64,000 bases of DNA. It comes from Actinomadura madurae (GTDB taxonomy: Bacteria > Actinomycetota > Actinomycetes > Streptosporangiales > Streptosporangiaceae). A model generated the notes under the pieces. The model did not search any database. It was not told the origin of the DNA and saw only the letters and a list, made by a program, of their open reading frames with translations. The stretch is from positions 265,338-329,337 of the forward strand of contig NZ_FOVH01000012.1 of NCBI RefSeq assembly GCF_900115095.1, given 5' to 3'. Position numbers and translations under genes: made by a program. Each line of letters begins with the position of its first letter. Position 1 is the first letter of the stretch. Positions 54,505-62,498 of the stretch are shown in pieces.

Positions 54505-54629
54505 TGACGCTTCCCGTCGCTGGGGTTGCCGTTGGTCTTGTCTCCGTTCCCACGGGATCCGCCCTGCGGCTTGCTCCCGTCGGTGGTGGTCTTCTCGTCG
54601 CTGTTTCCCTTGTCGCGGTCGCCCATCAT
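54501..54629 (-). CDS. 42-residue hydrophilic peptide, candidate precursor of an imiditide-type RiPP
   Basis: ATG-ATG (54624-54629) follows AAGGAGAAG. The peptide begins MMGDRDKGNSDEKTTTDGSK and ends GDKTNGNPSDGKRQ. It has no Cys, no aromatic and only a starting hydrophobic residue; Asp, Lys, Gly, Asn and Ser dominate. Two Asp-Gly steps (TTDGS and PSDGK) and a GDK site are good places for aspartimide formation, and NG steps occur as well. The charge is almost balanced with many Lys/Arg. Its stop lies inside the start of the PIMT-like gene (GTGA). Two-gene precursor-PIMT pairs define the imiditides. That this peptide is modified is inference. Confidence 0.7.
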   Translation of the reverse strand: MMGDRDKGNSDEKTTTDGSKPQGGSRGNGDKTNGNPSDGKRQ

Positions 54630-54727
54630 CTTCTCCTTCGTTGTGACGTTGCGGCTGGTGAACCGCAGTGGAACCTCTGGACGGACGGCCATGTGCCACG
54701 CTTGGAACGCCGTCCGCCCGGAGGGGT

Positions 54728-54775
54728 CTAGGTGCCGGGGTCGCCGTAGGTGTGGACCTCGGCGGTCGTGGTCAC
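54728..54775 (-). CDS. 15-residue micropeptide coupled to the upstream gene (candidate)
   Basis: GTG at 54773-54775 overlaps the stop of the 97-residue protein gene (GTGA). The frame reads VTTTAEVHTYGDPGT and then stops. All 15 codons end in G or C, as in real genes of this genome. It lies between the 97-residue gene and the RiPP-like peptide gene. It may be a leaderless small peptide, a coupling device or the trace of a frameshifted C-terminus. Function unknown. Confidence 0.35.
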   Translation of the reverse strand: MTTTAEVHTYGDPGT

Positions 54776-55065
54776 GGATGAGCTCCGACCGCTCGGGCGA
54801 TCGTGTCGGCCGCGGTGGTCGGGGTCTCGGCCGTGCTGATCGTGGCGCCGGTGTCGGCCCAGGTGAACACCCAGGCGCCGCTGATGTAGTCGGCGCCGAC
54901 CTCCGTGAATCTGCTGGGCGACTCGGTGTTGATCACGTACAGGACGGGCGTGCCGCTGCGCTGGACGATGCCGCACGACATCCCGCCGCGCCTGCGCACT
55001 GCCTCATCGAGAGCGGCCAGGAACGGACGCCGCCCCGCCGTGGCCCTTTGATCGTCAATGGTCAT
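54772..55065 (-). CDS. Small protein of unknown function upstream of the RiPP-like pair
   Basis: The 97-residue protein starts at ATG (55063-55065), ten bases after GGAGG. It includes RRPFLAALDEAVRRRGGMSC, GIVQRSGTPVLYVINTESPS and GADYISGAWVFTWADTGATI. One Cys, no signal peptide. The beta-rich centre looks like a small cytosolic binding fold. It follows the ATPase gene by 30 bases and precedes the peptide gene by 142 bases, in which a hairpin GGACGGC/GCCGTCC (54683-54715) may attenuate transcription. It may belong to the ATPase or to the RiPP pair. Confidence 0.7.
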   Translation of the reverse strand: MTIDDQRATAGRRPFLAALDEAVRRRGGMSCGIVQRSGTPVLYVINTESPSRFTEVGADYISGAWVFTWADTGATISTAETPTTAADTIARAVGAHP

Positions 55066-55095
55066 GCTCGTACTACCTCCCGGCGAGGGGCACCG

Positions 55096-55524
55096 CTACG
55101 GGTGCATGCGCGACCACACCCACTTGCCGCCGGCCGGGTCGGAGGTGACACCGCATTCGGCGGACAGGGCCTGGACGATGTGCAGGCCCCAGCCGCCGTT
55201 CTCGTCGAACGCCTCTTCGGACAGGTCGAGGTCTTCGAGGGTGAGTTCGGTCATCGGCTTGGCTTTGGGCAACTCGTGGTCGGCGTCCCAGACGGCGATG
55301 ATGACCCCGTGGGCGTCCCGGCTGAGCTGGAGACGGATCTCCTTGTCCGGCGTCTGGCGGGCCGCGTTGGTGACGAGTTCCGAGACGATGAGAAGCGCGC
55401 CGTCGAGAATGTGCGAGTAGTCCCATTTGCGGATTTGTGTGTCCGCGAAACTGCGCGCTAGCCCCACTGCGGAAGGTGTGCCCATAAGGGGCATGATCGG
55501 CTCTGCGGTCGCCGTCATCGCCAT
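55096..55524 (-). CDS. ATP-binding protein, anti-sigma regulatory (HATPase_c_2) family
   Basis: The 142-residue GHKL-type ATPase has the N-box LDGALLIVSELVTNAARQT, G1 box IIAVWDADHELP (D-x-D) and G2 box NGGWGLHIVQALSAECGVTS, followed by GKWVWSRM. It is shorter than histidine kinases and like RsbW. ATG 55522-55524 lies after GGGACGGGACG; ATG 55518 is an alternative. It is divergent from the XRE-DUF5753 regulator, and the HATPase/XRE/DUF397 set is a familiar actinobacterial module. It heads the strand that also carries the RiPP-like pair. Confidence 0.82.
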   Translation of the reverse strand: MAMTATAEPIMPLMGTPSAVGLARSFADTQIRKWDYSHILDGALLIVSELVTNAARQTPDKEIRLQLSRDAHGVIIAVWDADHELPKAKPMTELTLEDLDLSEEAFDENGGWGLHIVQALSAECGVTSDPAGGKWVWSRMHP

Positions 55525-55625
55525 CGTCCCGTCCCTGCCCAAGATTCCGAATTCCTGTGACAAGGATCACCGAACTGTTCTACGTTTCGCCTGTAGCCAT
55601 CGAAGATGAATACAGGGAGGACGCA

Positions 55626-56441
55626 ATGCCGATCGTTCGCGAACCCCTCGATCCGAAGGTTTCGATGTGGTACTTCCTGGCCTTCTACCTGCGGTTTTGG
55701 CGAGAGAAGACGGGACTATCGCTGACCCAGTGCGGGGAGATCATGGGAGTAACGCGGGGCACTGTATCCAACTTCGAGGCGGGGCGGCGGCGCCTGCAAG
55801 ACGACCACGTTCGAGCGCTGGACCGACACTTCGGGACAGGATTGCTATTTCAGCTTCTGCTCTGGTTTGCCCGAATGGCCCACGATCCTAACTGGGGAAA
55901 GCAGCTCGTCAAATATGAGCAGGAGGCGACCCTGATCAAGGCCTACCACGGCCAGGTCATCCCGCTTGCCCTCCAGACCGACGAATACACCTGGGCCTAC
56001 GTCCAGTCCGGTACACCGAAGGACTTCGAGGCCGCGATGGAGAGGCGCGTTGCTCGAAAGAGGTCCTTCTTCGAGCGGGGGACTGAGGTCGAGTTGTGGG
56101 CGACGATCGATGAGAGCGTGTTGGCGCGTGAGGTCGGAAGCCCGGAGGTGCACAAGGCGCAGTTGAACCACTTGCTAGCCATGGCTGCCCTTCCGCAGGT
56201 CAGCCTACGTATCGTCCCGTTCAAGTCGGGTGCTCACCTTGGTGTTGACGGCTCGCTCCAGATTCTCAGCCTGGAGAGCCGCGACATCGCCTATTCGGGC
56301 GCCCAGAACGGTGGCCGCTTGATCGAAACGCCTGGCGAGGTTCGCGAATTGTCGGTTAAGTTCGATCGCATCGGCGCGAAGGCGGCCTCCCTGGAGGACT
56401 CGCACGAGATCATCAAGCGGTACTTGGAGAGCTACGAATGA
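55626..56441 (+). CDS. XRE-family regulator with DUF5753 domain
   Basis: The 271-residue protein has an N-terminal HTH (about 22-70: FWREKTGLSLTQCGEIMGVT, RGTVSNFEAGRRRLQDDHVR) and a DUF5753 domain (about 110-271) with LIKAYHGQVIPLALQTDEYT, ERRVARKRSFFERGTEVELW, IDESVLAREVGSPEVHKAQL and VSLRIVPFKSGAHLGVDGSL. Such proteins are linked to Streptomyces development (like the BldD/WhiJ circle). The DUF397 gene starts within its stop (ATGA). AGGGAGG lies six bases before the ATG. It may control the divergent operon that ends in the RiPP-like pair. Confidence 0.9.
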   Translation: MPIVREPLDPKVSMWYFLAFYLRFWREKTGLSLTQCGEIMGVTRGTVSNFEAGRRRLQDDHVRALDRHFGTGLLFQLLLWFARMAHDPNWGKQLVKYEQEATLIKAYHGQVIPLALQTDEYTWAYVQSGTPKDFEAAMERRVARKRSFFERGTEVELWATIDESVLAREVGSPEVHKAQLNHLLAMAALPQVSLRIVPFKSGAHLGVDGSLQILSLESRDIAYSGAQNGGRLIETPGEVRELSVKFDRIGAKAASLEDSHEIIKRYLESYE

Positions 56442-56632
56442 TCATGCAGTGGCGCAAGAGCACCCACAGTGGCGGAGCGGACGATGAGCACTGCGTTGAG
56501 CTGGGACGACTTGCGCCAGGGGTCGGGATCGGGGTGCGGGACAGCAAGGATCCGGATGGGGGACACCTCACCTTGTCGGTTGCGCAGTTCGCCGGCCTGA
56601 TCGAGCAGGTCAAGAGGCTCTCGGAGCGCTGA
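56438..56632 (+). CDS. DUF397 protein
   Basis: The 64-residue protein reads MQWRKSTHSGGADDEHCVEL, then GVGIGVRDSKDPDGGHLTLS and VAQFAGLIEQVKRLSE, a standard DUF397. These small proteins pair with XRE-DUF5753 regulators and seem to modulate them, as WhiJ-associated genes do. The start overlaps the regulator stop by four bases. Confidence 0.92.
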   Translation: MIMQWRKSTHSGGADDEHCVELGRLAPGVGIGVRDSKDPDGGHLTLSVAQFAGLIEQVKRLSER

Positions 56633-57072
56633 CCGGCTCGTTCCAGTCACGCTCGGTGCGGTGGGCGCTTCCGGGCAGTTCCGTGCGTCCCGCAAGAGTG
56701 AGCGCCGCTATGAGCGCGCGGCACCGGGCAAGGTGATCGTCAAGTGGCTCAGCTGGCTCCCCGGCGGTGGTGGCTGGCCGGCGCACGGCTGCATCAAGGT
56801 CGTCCGTAGCGGCGCCACACCACTCACCTCATCGCCGTCCATCAGGCGCCGATGGGTGAAAGTAGCCGGCGACACAGACGGATCTTTCGGGGCGATGATC
56901 CTGGATCATTCTATGTGTGTACTTTGTCGAATAAGTATGTCTTAGTGGCTTTTCTGGCACCAGGAAATTGCGTTGGGGTCTGCCGTTATCCGGATTCTCG
57001 GTCAAGACTCGGAAGGTTTAGTAGCCTGGCAATGTCGCCCTGTGGAGAGGGCCCTATTGAGGAAGGCGGACC
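56633..57072 (+). other. Gap without a recognised gene
   Basis: In this stretch of 440 bases I see no convincing coding frame. It is less GC-rich around 56880-56970 than its flanks. TCAAGA (57003-57008) and TAGTAG (57020-57025) are a weak promoter candidate for the DUF6879-STAND operon; the spacer is short. Nothing else is recognised. Confidence 0.4.
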
Positions 57073-57297
57073 ATGAAACTGGTCATGCTTTACAAGGATC
57101 AAGGCTCCGGCGGAAACGGATGTCCGTCGGTCTACCTGGCGGAGAACGGGGAGCACGTCGTCCAGGGGCACGCAGTGGACGACGGCACCTTCGCCGAGCT
57201 GGCCAACGTCCTGCCAGGTGAGAGCGCTGTCCGGATCTCGCCGGACGTCATTGAGGGTGCCATCGAGCGGCTGCACGCGGCGAGGGAGGAGCGGTAG
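57073..57297 (+). CDS. Small protein, first gene of the DUF6879-STAND operon
   Basis: The 74-residue protein reads MKLVMLYKDQGSGGNGCPSV, YLAENGEHVVQGHAVDDGTF and AVRISPDVIEGAIERLHAAR. It has one Cys and no signal. GAGGAAGGC lies upstream of the ATG. Its stop abuts the GTG of the DUF6879 gene. Small proteins of this kind often precede DUF6879 genes; the function is unknown to me. Confidence 0.75.
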   Translation: MKLVMLYKDQGSGGNGCPSVYLAENGEHVVQGHAVDDGTFAELANVLPGESAVRISPDVIEGAIERLHAAREER

Positions 57298-57870
57298 GTG
57301 GGACGAGTCTTCCACTCACTCGCCGACAAGGAATTCAACAGCCTCTTCAGTGACTTCGAGTACACGGCTTATCGGCTGGAGTCCCTGCAGAGTTATGACG
57401 TCTCCTATGAGAAGGAGGAGTTCGGTCTCTTTCTCGCAGGGCAGGAGCGTGGGGAATTCCCGGGTATCGCCGACTGGATCGAGGGCAGCGTACGACCGGC
57501 GGACAAAGCCGGGAAACGCATGCACCGGGTCCACGTCGTCGAGGAACCGCTTTCCGACTACGTCCGGTTCGAGTGCGCCTGGTCGTACGAGCACACCGTC
57601 CCGGCCGGGGAGGATGTGCGGATCATTCCGGTCCGCCAGGGCGAGTGGCCGGAAGGGCTGCCCCACTACGACTACTGGCTCTTCGACTCCTGCCGCCTCG
57701 TCACCATGCACTATGAGGAGGACGGGGCGTTCGCGGCGGCGGAGATCGTCGATGATCCCGCGAAGATCGTCCAGGCGAACTACTGGCGGGACCTCGCGGT
57801 GAGCAGAGCCGTTCCGTACCGGGAGTTCGCCGCCCGATACGACGGACGGTTCCTGCCGTTGTCCGGCTGA
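57298..57870 (+). CDS. DUF6879 family protein
   Basis: The 190-residue protein has the family pattern FNSLFSDFEYTAYRLESLQS, YDVSYEKEEFGLFLAGQERG, KAGKRMHRVHVVEEPLSDYV, RFECAWSYEHTVPAGEDVRI, HYDYWLFDSCRLVTMHYEED. It starts with GTG directly after the upstream stop and overlaps the STAND gene by one base. DUF6879 proteins are widespread in actinobacteria, often with XRE or DUF397 genes. Here, placement before a STAND ATPase suggests an effector or sensor partner; this is inference. Confidence 0.82.
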   Translation: MGRVFHSLADKEFNSLFSDFEYTAYRLESLQSYDVSYEKEEFGLFLAGQERGEFPGIADWIEGSVRPADKAGKRMHRVHVVEEPLSDYVRFECAWSYEHTVPAGEDVRIIPVRQGEWPEGLPHYDYWLFDSCRLVTMHYEEDGAFAAAEIVDDPAKIVQANYWRDLAVSRAVPYREFAARYDGRFLPLSG

Positions 57871-60017
57871 TGCCCGAAGGGAACCGGTCCCCGTCGAACG
57901 AGTTCGACGGGGACGCCGGCACCGTCATCCAGGCGCACTCGGTGCAGGGTGACATCCGTGTCGGCGGAGGCCGCGATCTGCCCCCGCCACGACAGCTGCC
58001 CCTCGACGTGTCCGGTTTCATCAACAGGGAGCCGAGCCTCCAGGCATTGGACGGCCTGGTCGCGGGCACCACGGCGGGCGATGGCGCACCCGCCGCCGTG
58101 GTGTCGGCCGTGTCCGGCGCACCGGGCGTCGGAAAGACCGCGCTCGCCCTGCACTGGGCCCACCGGTCCAGGTCACGGTTCCCTGACGGCGATCTCTACG
58201 TCGACATGCGCGGGTACGGTCCCGGCCGTCCGCTGTCGGCGGGCGAGGCCCTCGACGGGTTCCTGCGGGCGCTCGGCGCGCCGCCGGAGGCGATCCCTGA
58301 CGGGACCGATCAGCGGGCGTCCGTCTACAGGACACTCCTTGACGGCAGGCGCGTGCTCGTGGTCGTCGACAATGCCGCCTCGTCCTCCGACATCAGGCCG
58401 CTGCTTCCCGCGTCGCGCGGATGCTTCGCGTTGATCACCAGTCGAAGTACACTCGCGGGGCTGGTGGCCAGGGAGGGAGCCGCGCGCGTGACCTTGGACG
58501 TCCTGTCGCCCGAGGAGTCCGTCGCCCTGCTCGCGACCGTGATCGGGGCTGACCGCGTCGCGGCCGACCCGCAGGCGGCGCTGCGCGTCGCCGAGCTCAG
58601 CGGGTACCTTCCCCTGGCGCTGCGCGTGGTCGCCGAGCACGCGGCCGGGCGGCCGGAGCTGTCCATGGCCGGGCTGGTCGGCGAGTTGGAGGACGAACGC
58701 CTCCGCCTCGACGCTCTGGCGGCCGCCGAGGATGAACTGAGCGACGTCCGCGCGGCGTTCTCCTGGTCTTACAACGCCCTGGACGAGCCCCAGCGCCGGG
58801 CGTTCCGGCACCTCGGCCTGCACACCGGACCCGACATCGGCATGGGCGCCGCGGCGGCCCTCATGGGCGGCGAGCGAGCCGTGACCGGCCGCCTGCTGCG
58901 TGGCCTCACCGCCGCCCACCTGCTGCGGGAGACGTCCAACGACCGCTTCCATCTCCATGACCTGCTGCGCGCCTACGCCCGTGAACGAGCCGCCGCCGAA
59001 GATTCTCAGCGGGACCGGACGCGGGCGGTCCGGCGGATGCTCTCCTGGTATCTGCTGGCGGCCGATGCCGGACGGGTGCTCATCCTGCCCTACTCCCACT
59101 CGGTGCCACTCGTCCCCGCCGAGGGCATCGAAGTTCCCGACTTCGGCGAAGCGCAAAAGGCAGCGCAATGGTTCGAGCAGGAGCGGCCTAATGTGCTCGC
59201 CGCCCTGCGCCTCGCCGTCGACCTCGGGCAGTACGACATCGCCTGGAAACTGCCCGTCGTCACCGACGGTTTCTTCGAGCTCGGCTCGTACTGGTCCGAC
59301 TGGGAGGACGTCCACAGGCTGGGGTTGCGGGCGGCCCAGGAATTGGGCGACGCTCTCGGCGAGGCCAGCAATCTCTTCTGCCTGGGGGACGCGGGCTGGC
59401 GAGGCGGCCGGTATGACGATGCGCTGGCCGACTACCGGCGAACCGTCGAGCTGAGCCGCGAACTCGGCGACGCCTGGCTCGAAGGCTTCGCATCCCGAGG
59501 CGTCGGCCTGATCCACGAGGAACGCCAGGAGGTCGAGGCGGCGGTCGACCACTTCCGACAGGCGTTGCGCGTGTTCCAGGAGAACGGAGTGCGGCGCGGC
59601 GAAGGAATGGCGCTGCTCAGCCTCGGCCGCCGCGCCGCCGAGACCGGTGACCGGCACGAGGCCGTCGCACTCTGCGAGCACGCCCTGTCCGTCTTCGCCG
59701 AGCTGGGCGACGAGTGGAGCGAGGCGTGGGGGACGTTATCGCTGGTCTCGGCCATGCTCCCACTGGGACGCGCGCTGGACGCGGAACCGCGCGTGCGGCG
59801 AGCGGTCGAGACTTTCGAGCGGTTCGGCGACCGGCGCAGTATGGCGATGGCAGCGGTCTCGCATGGGGAGGCGCTGCTCGCGCTGGACGACACCACCGGC
59901 GCCGCCGCCCGCTGGCGCACGGCGGCGGTGATCTACGAGCAACTCGGCGACGACCAGGCGGCGGAACTGCGCTTACGGGCCGCGGAACTTGAGACGAGGC
60001 AGGCCGATGACCGCTGA
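57870..60017 (+). CDS. STAND ATPase: NB-ARC domain with TPR repeats
   Basis: The 715-residue protein begins with a short motif VIQAHSVQGDIRVGG at about 19-33, a segment often found at the N-terminus of actinobacterial STAND proteins. The NB-ARC domain has P-loop GAPGVGKT (83-90), Walker B RVLVVVDNAAS, a GxP-like SGYLPLAL and a winged helix ending LLRETSNDRFHLHDLLRAYA. The last about 300 residues are TPR-like (LFCLGDAGWRGGRYDDALAD, GLIHEERQEVEAAVDHFRQA). There is no DNA-binding N-terminus, unlike AfsR/SARP. STAND proteins oligomerise on ligand binding. It overlaps both neighbours. Confidence 0.88.
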   Translation: MPEGNRSPSNEFDGDAGTVIQAHSVQGDIRVGGGRDLPPPRQLPLDVSGFINREPSLQALDGLVAGTTAGDGAPAAVVSAVSGAPGVGKTALALHWAHRSRSRFPDGDLYVDMRGYGPGRPLSAGEALDGFLRALGAPPEAIPDGTDQRASVYRTLLDGRRVLVVVDNAASSSDIRPLLPASRGCFALITSRSTLAGLVAREGAARVTLDVLSPEESVALLATVIGADRVAADPQAALRVAELSGYLPLALRVVAEHAAGRPELSMAGLVGELEDERLRLDALAAAEDELSDVRAAFSWSYNALDEPQRRAFRHLGLHTGPDIGMGAAAALMGGERAVTGRLLRGLTAAHLLRETSNDRFHLHDLLRAYARERAAAEDSQRDRTRAVRRMLSWYLLAADAGRVLILPYSHSVPLVPAEGIEVPDFGEAQKAAQWFEQERPNVLAALRLAVDLGQYDIAWKLPVVTDGFFELGSYWSDWEDVHRLGLRAAQELGDALGEASNLFCLGDAGWRGGRYDDALADYRRTVELSRELGDAWLEGFASRGVGLIHEERQEVEAAVDHFRQALRVFQENGVRRGEGMALLSLGRRAAETGDRHEAVALCEHALSVFAELGDEWSEAWGTLSLVSAMLPLGRALDAEPRVRRAVETFERFGDRRSMAMAAVSHGEALLALDDTTGAAARWRTAAVIYEQLGDDQAAELRLRAAELETRQADDR

Positions 60018-60567
60018 CGTGGACATCCGCGGCGGCGCCGCGAAGCTCGCGGAGAAGTACTTCTCCTCGATCTGCGAAATCCACGATGCGGTCTTCTCGC
60101 AGCCTCCCTTCGCCTGGGTGCCGCGGATGTCCGACGAGAATGCCGACTATCTGCGGCGGCTGATGGCCGATCCGACCTTTGGCCTTGTCCTGGCCGAGCA
60201 TGGTGGCGGCCTGGTCGGCTACGCCTTCGGTCACCGGCTGCCCATTGACCACGGCTGGTGGACTGACTTCACCGAGCCACTACCCGAAGATCTCACCGCC
60301 GAATGGCAAGGACGCACCTTCGCACTCATCAGCCTTGCGCTGCTACCTCGCTGGCGCGGCCGAGGGCTCGGTGAACGCGTCGTCCGGCATCTGCTGGCGG
60401 GTCGGGAAGAGGAGCGGGCCATCCTGTCGGTGCAGCCGACAGCCCTCGCCACACAGGGCTTCTACCGCCATCTCGGCTGGCGCGACGTGGGACGCAAAGG
60501 GCCCTTGCAGGGCGTAGTCCCGCCCTATTGGGACATCTTCGTGCTTCCCAGGCTGTATTCCCTCTGA
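60007..60567 (+). CDS. GNAT family acetyltransferase
   Basis: The 186-residue protein has the GNAT core: AEKYFSSICEIHDAVFSQPP, TFGLVLAEHGGGLVGYAFG, FALISLALLPRWRGRGLGER (acetyl-CoA loop R-G-R-G-L-G) and a C-terminal TALATQGFYRHLGWRDVGRK. Start ATG 60007 lies inside the end of the STAND gene, an 11-base overlap. The acceptor is unknown. As last gene of the STAND operon it might modify a cellular target or be passenger metabolism. Confidence 0.85.
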   Translation: MTADVDIRGGAAKLAEKYFSSICEIHDAVFSQPPFAWVPRMSDENADYLRRLMADPTFGLVLAEHGGGLVGYAFGHRLPIDHGWWTDFTEPLPEDLTAEWQGRTFALISLALLPRWRGRGLGERVVRHLLAGREEERAILSVQPTALATQGFYRHLGWRDVGRKGPLQGVVPPYWDIFVLPRLYSL

Positions 60568-60624
60568 CGCTAAGAATTCCCCTTACCCCGCACACTAAAA
60601 GGCGAACCTGCCCCTGTCGGCCGC

Positions 60625-61284
60625 CTATTGTGCTTCGGGAGGCGTTCTGGACGTGCGTCGGGGGAGGACGATCGAGAACAGGACGGTGCCGAGCCCGACT
60701 GCGCCCGCCGTCCAGCCCGTCCATTCGGGGACCCTGCCCAGCGTCACGGAACTGGCGGGTCGCACATGCAGCCCGGCGGTGCTGGCGCGGTTCCCCAGGA
60801 CGCGCGCGTCGAAGTGGTGCGCGTTGTCCGGGGCCGTCCCCGACGACTGGCGGAGGGAGCGGTACTCGGCACGGGACATGGTGACCCCGCCGTGAACCGT
60901 CTTTCCGTTCGACGTCCAATGGCCCCCACATGTATAGCCGGACAGCGTGCAGGTCCTCTCGTAGGGGATGGCGACGCTGGTCGGCTCGCCGTACTTCCAG
61001 ACGTATCCGGGCTTGGCGCGCTCGATCGAGCCGATGATCGCCAGAACTCCCACCGACAGGCACGCCCCGACCAGGACCACCGCCGCCGTGATGCCCCACC
61101 GGTCGGCCACGGCGCCGGCCGCGAGGGTGACCGGCGCCAGCGCGAACACGCCGATGAACCCCAGCAGTATGGAGAGCAAGACCAGCCCGACGAGCCGTCC
61201 TCCAGGGTTGGCCAGCAGAGCCCACTCTGCGAGCGCGAACAGCAGAACCCCCAAGGGCGCAGCCCACAGCAGGGTGTGTTTCAT
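60625..61284 (-). CDS. Membrane protein with three to four N-terminal helices
   Basis: The 219-residue protein has TM segments at about 5-25 (LLWAAPLGVLLFALAEWALL), 30-55 (GRLVGLVLLSILLGFIGVFA) and 65-85 (ITAAVVLVGACLSVGVLAII), an extracytoplasmic domain with two Cys (ERTCTLSGYTCGGHW, likely disulfide) and a final TM helix (GAVGLGTVLFSIVLP). Start ATG 61282-61284. No family was recognised. It is single and convergent with the acetyltransferase gene. Confidence 0.7.
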   Translation of the reverse strand: MKHTLLWAAPLGVLLFALAEWALLANPGGRLVGLVLLSILLGFIGVFALAPVTLAAGAVADRWGITAAVVLVGACLSVGVLAIIGSIERAKPGYVWKYGEPTSVAIPYERTCTLSGYTCGGHWTSNGKTVHGGVTMSRAEYRSLRQSSGTAPDNAHHFDARVLGNRASTAGLHVRPASSVTLGRVPEWTGWTAGAVGLGTVLFSIVLPRRTSRTPPEAQ

Positions 61285-61484
61285 GGCCCTTCTTCCTGCG
61301 GTCCGCATGCTCTGGCGAGGCTGGTGATCACCCGAAGCCAGGCGCTCACGGTAGACCATCAGCACCGGCCACCGCCTCCCTGGACCACGGTCCCGGCAGA
61401 CGCCGCCCGCTCACCTGTCACGCCCGACGGGACCGGTGCCAGGTCACGCGGCCTCGGCGCCGAGGGGGTGCGGGCGCGCCGTCC

Positions 61485-62402
61485 TCACTCGGCCAGGGCG
61501 CGGCGCAGGACGGCGCCGAGTTCGGCGATCTGCCGCTGCGACACGTCGGCGGACAGGATCGCGTGCGAGCCGTGGAACGTCCCGGGCCACTGGTGCAGTT
61601 CGACCGTGACGCCCGCCTGGAGCAGGCGCAGCGCGTAGCCGATGTCCTCGTCGCGGAGCGGGTCGAACTCCGCGGCGGACACGTACGCCGGTGGCAGGCC
61701 TGACAGGTCGCCGGCGCGGGCGGGGGCGGCGTACGGGGGCGCGGGAGCGTCGCCCAGGTAGTGCCGCCACACCGTGGTGAGGCTGTCGCGGTCCTGCCAG
61801 GGGGTGTCCGTGAAGTTGCGCTGCGACCACGTCTCCTGCCGGTCGTCCAGCGCGGGCTGGTTGAGCAGTTGGAAGCGGATCGACGGCCCCTGCTCGTCGC
61901 GCGCCCTCAACGCCGCTCCGGCCGCGAGGCCCGCGCCGGCGCTGTGCCCGCCGACCGCGATGCGGTCCGGGGCGGTGCCGAGGCCGGACGCGTTCTCGGC
62001 GGTCCACTCCAGCACCGCGTAGGCGTCGTCCAGCGCGGCCGGGAACCGGTGTTCGGGGGCCTGGCGGTAGTCCACCGAGATCACCATCGCCCCGGACGCT
62101 CCGGCGAGCCGGGCGGCGGTCGGGTGCTCGGTGTCCAGGTCGCCGACGATCCAGCCGCCGCCGCGCAGCCAGACGATGGCGCCGTGAGCGCGGCTCGGGC
62201 GGTAGATGCGCACAGGGACGTCCGGGTCGGCGGGCACCGTGAGGTCCTCGACCTCCATGCCCTCGGTGCCCGGGGCCGCCGCCGCGGTGACCTCGCTCGG
62301 CGCCGCGGCGGCAAGTTCGGCGAGCCGCTTGCGCGCGGCGACCGGATCGGTCAGGTCGGCCTTCGGGATGAACGGAAGGAACGCGTCGAGTTCGGGATCC
62401 AT
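61485..62402 (-). CDS. Alpha/beta-hydrolase, hormone-sensitive lipase (GDXG) family
   Basis: The 305-residue enzyme has WLRGGGWIVGDLDTEH at the oxyanion site (usually HGGG; here the His is Arg), VDYRQAPEHRFPAALDDAYA, nucleophile elbow GGHSAGAG, AEFDPLRDEDIGYA (acid) and WPGTFHGSHAIL (His). It should hydrolyse small esters in the cytoplasm. Three in-frame ATGs are possible (62402, 62411, 62417); I chose 62402 because AGGATGG is eight bases before it. It is divergent from a PucR-type regulator gene, which may control it. Confidence 0.85.
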   Translation of the reverse strand: MDPELDAFLPFIPKADLTDPVAARKRLAELAAAAPSEVTAAAAPGTEGMEVEDLTVPADPDVPVRIYRPSRAHGAIVWLRGGGWIVGDLDTEHPTAARLAGASGAMVISVDYRQAPEHRFPAALDDAYAVLEWTAENASGLGTAPDRIAVGGHSAGAGLAAGAALRARDEQGPSIRFQLLNQPALDDRQETWSQRNFTDTPWQDRDSLTTVWRHYLGDAPAPPYAAPARAGDLSGLPPAYVSAAEFDPLRDEDIGYALRLLQAGVTVELHQWPGTFHGSHAILSADVSQRQIAELGAVLRRALAE

Positions 62403-62498
62403 GACGTCCATCCTCATGACGGCGGGCGTCGTGAGCATCCGCCGTCCGTCGCGCGTTCGGCCCGGATCGCGCGACGACCGTGGCCTTATCCTTCGGGC

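Noticed and set aside
53419..54629. Lanthipeptide or ATP-grasp (graspetide) cluster
   Set aside because: No LanM/LanB/LanC or ATP-grasp gene is nearby and the peptide has no Cys; only the PIMT-like enzyme is present.
61485..62402. Secondary-metabolite cluster around the esterase, regulator and SnoaL-like gene
   Set aside because: These genes are far apart and no synthase or synthetase gene is present.
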